Shown here piece by piece: positions 12,969 through 14,232 of a stretch of DNA of 14,232 nucleotides. Position numbers and translations under genes: made by a program. The first letter of the stretch is position 1. Each line of letters starts with the position of its first letter. The notes beneath the pieces are model-generated. The model saw only the letters and a program-made list of their open reading frames with translations. It had not been told where the DNA came from and ran no database searches. Source of the stretch: UBA5336 sp964625835. Lineage in GTDB: Bacteria; Pseudomonadota; Alphaproteobacteria; Caulobacterales; Hyphomonadaceae. The stretch spans positions 1-14,232 of the forward strand of contig CAZVES010000070.1 of NCBI GenBank assembly GCA_964625835.1, read 5' to 3'.

Positions 12969-12991
12969 CCGGGCCTTGAACCCGGTTGGAG
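12969..12991 (+). promoter_or_regulatory. Hairpin next to the mnmA ribosome site
   Basis: CCGGG (12969-12973) and CCCGG (12981-12985) form a 5-bp stem with a 7-nt loop, ending 2 nt before the GGAG ribosome site (12988-12991). GGAG is 6 nt before ATG 12998 and decides that start over TTG 12986. The hairpin could tune ribosome access. Confidence 0.5.
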
Positions 12992-12997
12992 ATACAC

Positions 12998-14182
12998 ATG
13001 TCGAGCGACACCGGCGCCCCCGCCTGGGATGGCGCAATCAACTCATTGGGACTGGCCAAGCGGCCTGAACACACGCGTGTGGTGGCGGCCATGTCGGGCG
13101 GCGTGGACAGTTCCGTGGTCGCCGCTCTCCTGTCTGACCAGGGCTATGACGTGGTCGGCATCACACTCCAGCTCTATGACCATGGCGAGGCAATCCGCCG
13201 GAAAGGCGCCTGTTGCGCCGGACAGGACATTCACGATGCGCGCAATGTGGCCGACCAGATCGGCATTCCGCACTATGTGCTGGATTACGAGTCCCGCTTC
13301 AAAGAGCAGGTGATGGATGATTTCGCCGACACCTATCTCGCCGGCTCCACGCCGATCCCCTGCATCCGCTGCAACCAGACTGTGAAATTTGCAGACCTGC
13401 TGGCCACGGCGAAGGATCTCGGCGCCGATTGCCTGGCCACGGGCCATTATATCCGCCGGGCCGTGGGGCCAGGCGGGCCCGAGCTGCACCGCGCCCATGA
13501 TGACAGCCGTGACCAGTCCTACTTCCTGTTCGCCACCACGCGTGAGCAACTGGACTTCCTGCGGTTTCCGCTTGGCGCAATGCCCAAGACTGCGGTTCGC
13601 GAACTGGCCGAACGGTATGCCCTGCCGGTGGCGAGCAAGCCCGACAGCCAGGACATCTGCTTTGTGCCCGATGGCAATTATGCGGAGGTGGTGAAGACGC
13701 TGCGTCCGGGCGCCGGACGGTCCGGCGAGATCGTGCACCTGGACGGGCGCGTCCTCGGCACCCATCGGGGCGTCATCCATTACACGGTGGGGCAACGCCG
13801 CGGCCTTGGCATTGCCACGGGCGAGCCCCTCTATGTGGTCAGGATCGATGCGGGCACGCGGCGCGTGATCGTTGGCCCGCAGGAGGCCCTGGCAACCACG
13901 GGGCTGGCCATGGAAGAACTCAACTGGCTTGGCGAAGGCACGCTGGAGGATGCCGCGGCGAGATCTGCGCCTGTGCTGGCGCGCGTGCGCTCGACGCGTC
14001 CGCCGGTCCCGGCCCGCCTGCAACTGCGCGACGGACAGCCCATAGTGGTTTTCGATGCCCCCGAGCACGGGGTGGCCCGCGGGCAGGCTTGTGTGCTGTA
14101 TGACCTGGACGGGGAAACCCGGCTGCTGGGCGGGGGGTTCATCGCCGCCACATTCAGCATCGCCGACCAGCTGGCGGCCTAG
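12998..14182 (+). CDS. mnmA: tRNA-specific 2-thiouridylase MnmA
   Basis: MnmA activates U34 of tRNA-Lys, -Glu and -Gln with ATP and inserts sulfur to form s2U, improving decoding. The protein has 394 residues, near the family length. The PP-loop ATP site is SGGVDSS at 33-39. The two catalytic cysteines are C125 in IRCNQTVKF, which forms the persulfide, and C221 in SQDICFVPDGNY. TGHYIRR, DQSYFLF and YTVGQRRGLGIA are further MnmA landmarks; the last belongs to the central domain, and a C-terminal beta barrel follows. N-terminal residues 1-25 before the PP-loop are a lineage-specific extension. ATG 12998 with GGAG 6 nt upstream was chosen. A hairpin and possible terminator follow the stop. Confidence 0.97.
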   Translation: MSSDTGAPAWDGAINSLGLAKRPEHTRVVAAMSGGVDSSVVAALLSDQGYDVVGITLQLYDHGEAIRRKGACCAGQDIHDARNVADQIGIPHYVLDYESRFKEQVMDDFADTYLAGSTPIPCIRCNQTVKFADLLATAKDLGADCLATGHYIRRAVGPGGPELHRAHDDSRDQSYFLFATTREQLDFLRFPLGAMPKTAVRELAERYALPVASKPDSQDICFVPDGNYAEVVKTLRPGAGRSGEIVHLDGRVLGTHRGVIHYTVGQRRGLGIATGEPLYVVRIDAGTRRVIVGPQEALATTGLAMEELNWLGEGTLEDAAARSAPVLARVRSTRPPVPARLQLRDGQPIVVFDAPEHGVARGQACVLYDLDGETRLLGGGFIAATFSIADQLAA

Positions 14183-14201
14183 AGTCTGGGGTGAAAACAA
14201 G

Positions 14202-14228
14202 AAAGGCGGCCCAAACAGGGCCGCCCTT
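14202..14228 (+). terminator. Probable intrinsic terminator after mnmA, at the window edge
   Basis: An 8-bp perfect GC stem (14205-14212 with 14218-14225) closes a 5-nt loop AAACA and may extend by two A-T pairs beyond one mismatch. Only two T residues follow before the window ends, and A-rich sequence precedes it, so it may work in either direction. It lies 22 bp after the mnmA stop. Confidence 0.7.
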
Positions 14229-14232
14229 CCGA

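Noticed and set aside
12961..13040. A complete tRNA gene on the minus strand at the T-arm look-alike
   Set aside because: No anticodon arm, D arm or 5' acceptor strand complementary to AGCAGCC is found in the adjoining mnmA sequence.
13043..14200. 385-codon open frame on the minus strand opposite mnmA
   Set aside because: It lies wholly antisense to a clear mnmA gene, has no domain motifs, and is rich in Arg, His, Gly and Gln as expected for the shadow of GC-rich coding sequence.
1..14232. Mobile element, prophage or genomic island
   Set aside because: No transposase, integrase, terminal repeats, tRNA junction or composition break is visible; nearly all genes are core or ordinary accessory genes.

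Overview
The window reads as one stretch of chromosome from a GC-rich, free-living alphaproteobacterium. The evidence is about a dozen housekeeping and metabolic genes with uniform codon use, strong AGGAGG-type ribosome sites, and small families typical of Alphaproteobacteria (DUF1244, DUF2794, an alpha-type BciB-like FrhB protein). The mix would fit a Hyphomonadaceae/Maricaulales-like lineage, but that placement is an inference from gene style, not a measured match. I see no phage, insertion sequence, CRISPR array, rRNA or tRNA gene.

Layout. 1-1405 (+): 3' part of argJ, then mutT overlapping it by 4 bp, then a short Flp/Fap pilin gene 3 bp further on. 1516-2697 (+): a type II thiolase ending at a clear intrinsic terminator. 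2786-4000 (+): an iron-sulfur flavoprotein of the FrhB family resembling BciB, the 8-vinyl reductase of (bacterio)chlorophyll synthesis. 4018-4701 (-): a coupled pair, a SnoaL/NTF2-fold protein followed by a DUF1244 protein, divergent from asd (4799-5833, +). 5849-7864 (-): an SxxK serine-hydrolase lipoprotein preceded by a secreted Ala/Pro/Glu-rich protein of unknown function. 8034-9567 (+): an exported DUF4329 protein with a JAMM-like signature, then RarD. 9734-11390 (-): a GNAT acetyltransferase followed by an EstB-like serine hydrolase, ending at a terminator read on the minus strand. 11433-12323 (+): a CoA ester lyase of the CitE/Mcl family. 12324-12568: a non-coding region with strong predicted RNA structure. 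12569-12904 (+): DUF2794. 12998-14182 (+): mnmA, then a terminator-like hairpin at the window edge.

How the genes work together. Most sets are small and independent: arginine synthesis (argJ), nucleotide-pool sanitation (mutT), acyl-CoA and C4/C5-acid metabolism (thiolase, CoA ester lyase), aspartate-family amino acids (asd), tRNA thiolation (mnmA), and envelope or exported proteins (pilin, lipoprotein hydrolase, two secreted proteins, RarD). I found no convincing multi-gene novel system. The most interesting signals are non-coding: an 84-nt hairpin with a G-quadruplex motif in its loop and two overlapping mini-ORFs between the CoA lyase and DUF2794 genes, and a textbook H-type pseudoknot geometry in the leader of the lipoprotein serine hydrolase. 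Among proteins, the BciB-like reductase without visible photosynthesis genes and the exported DUF4329 protein deserve a second look.
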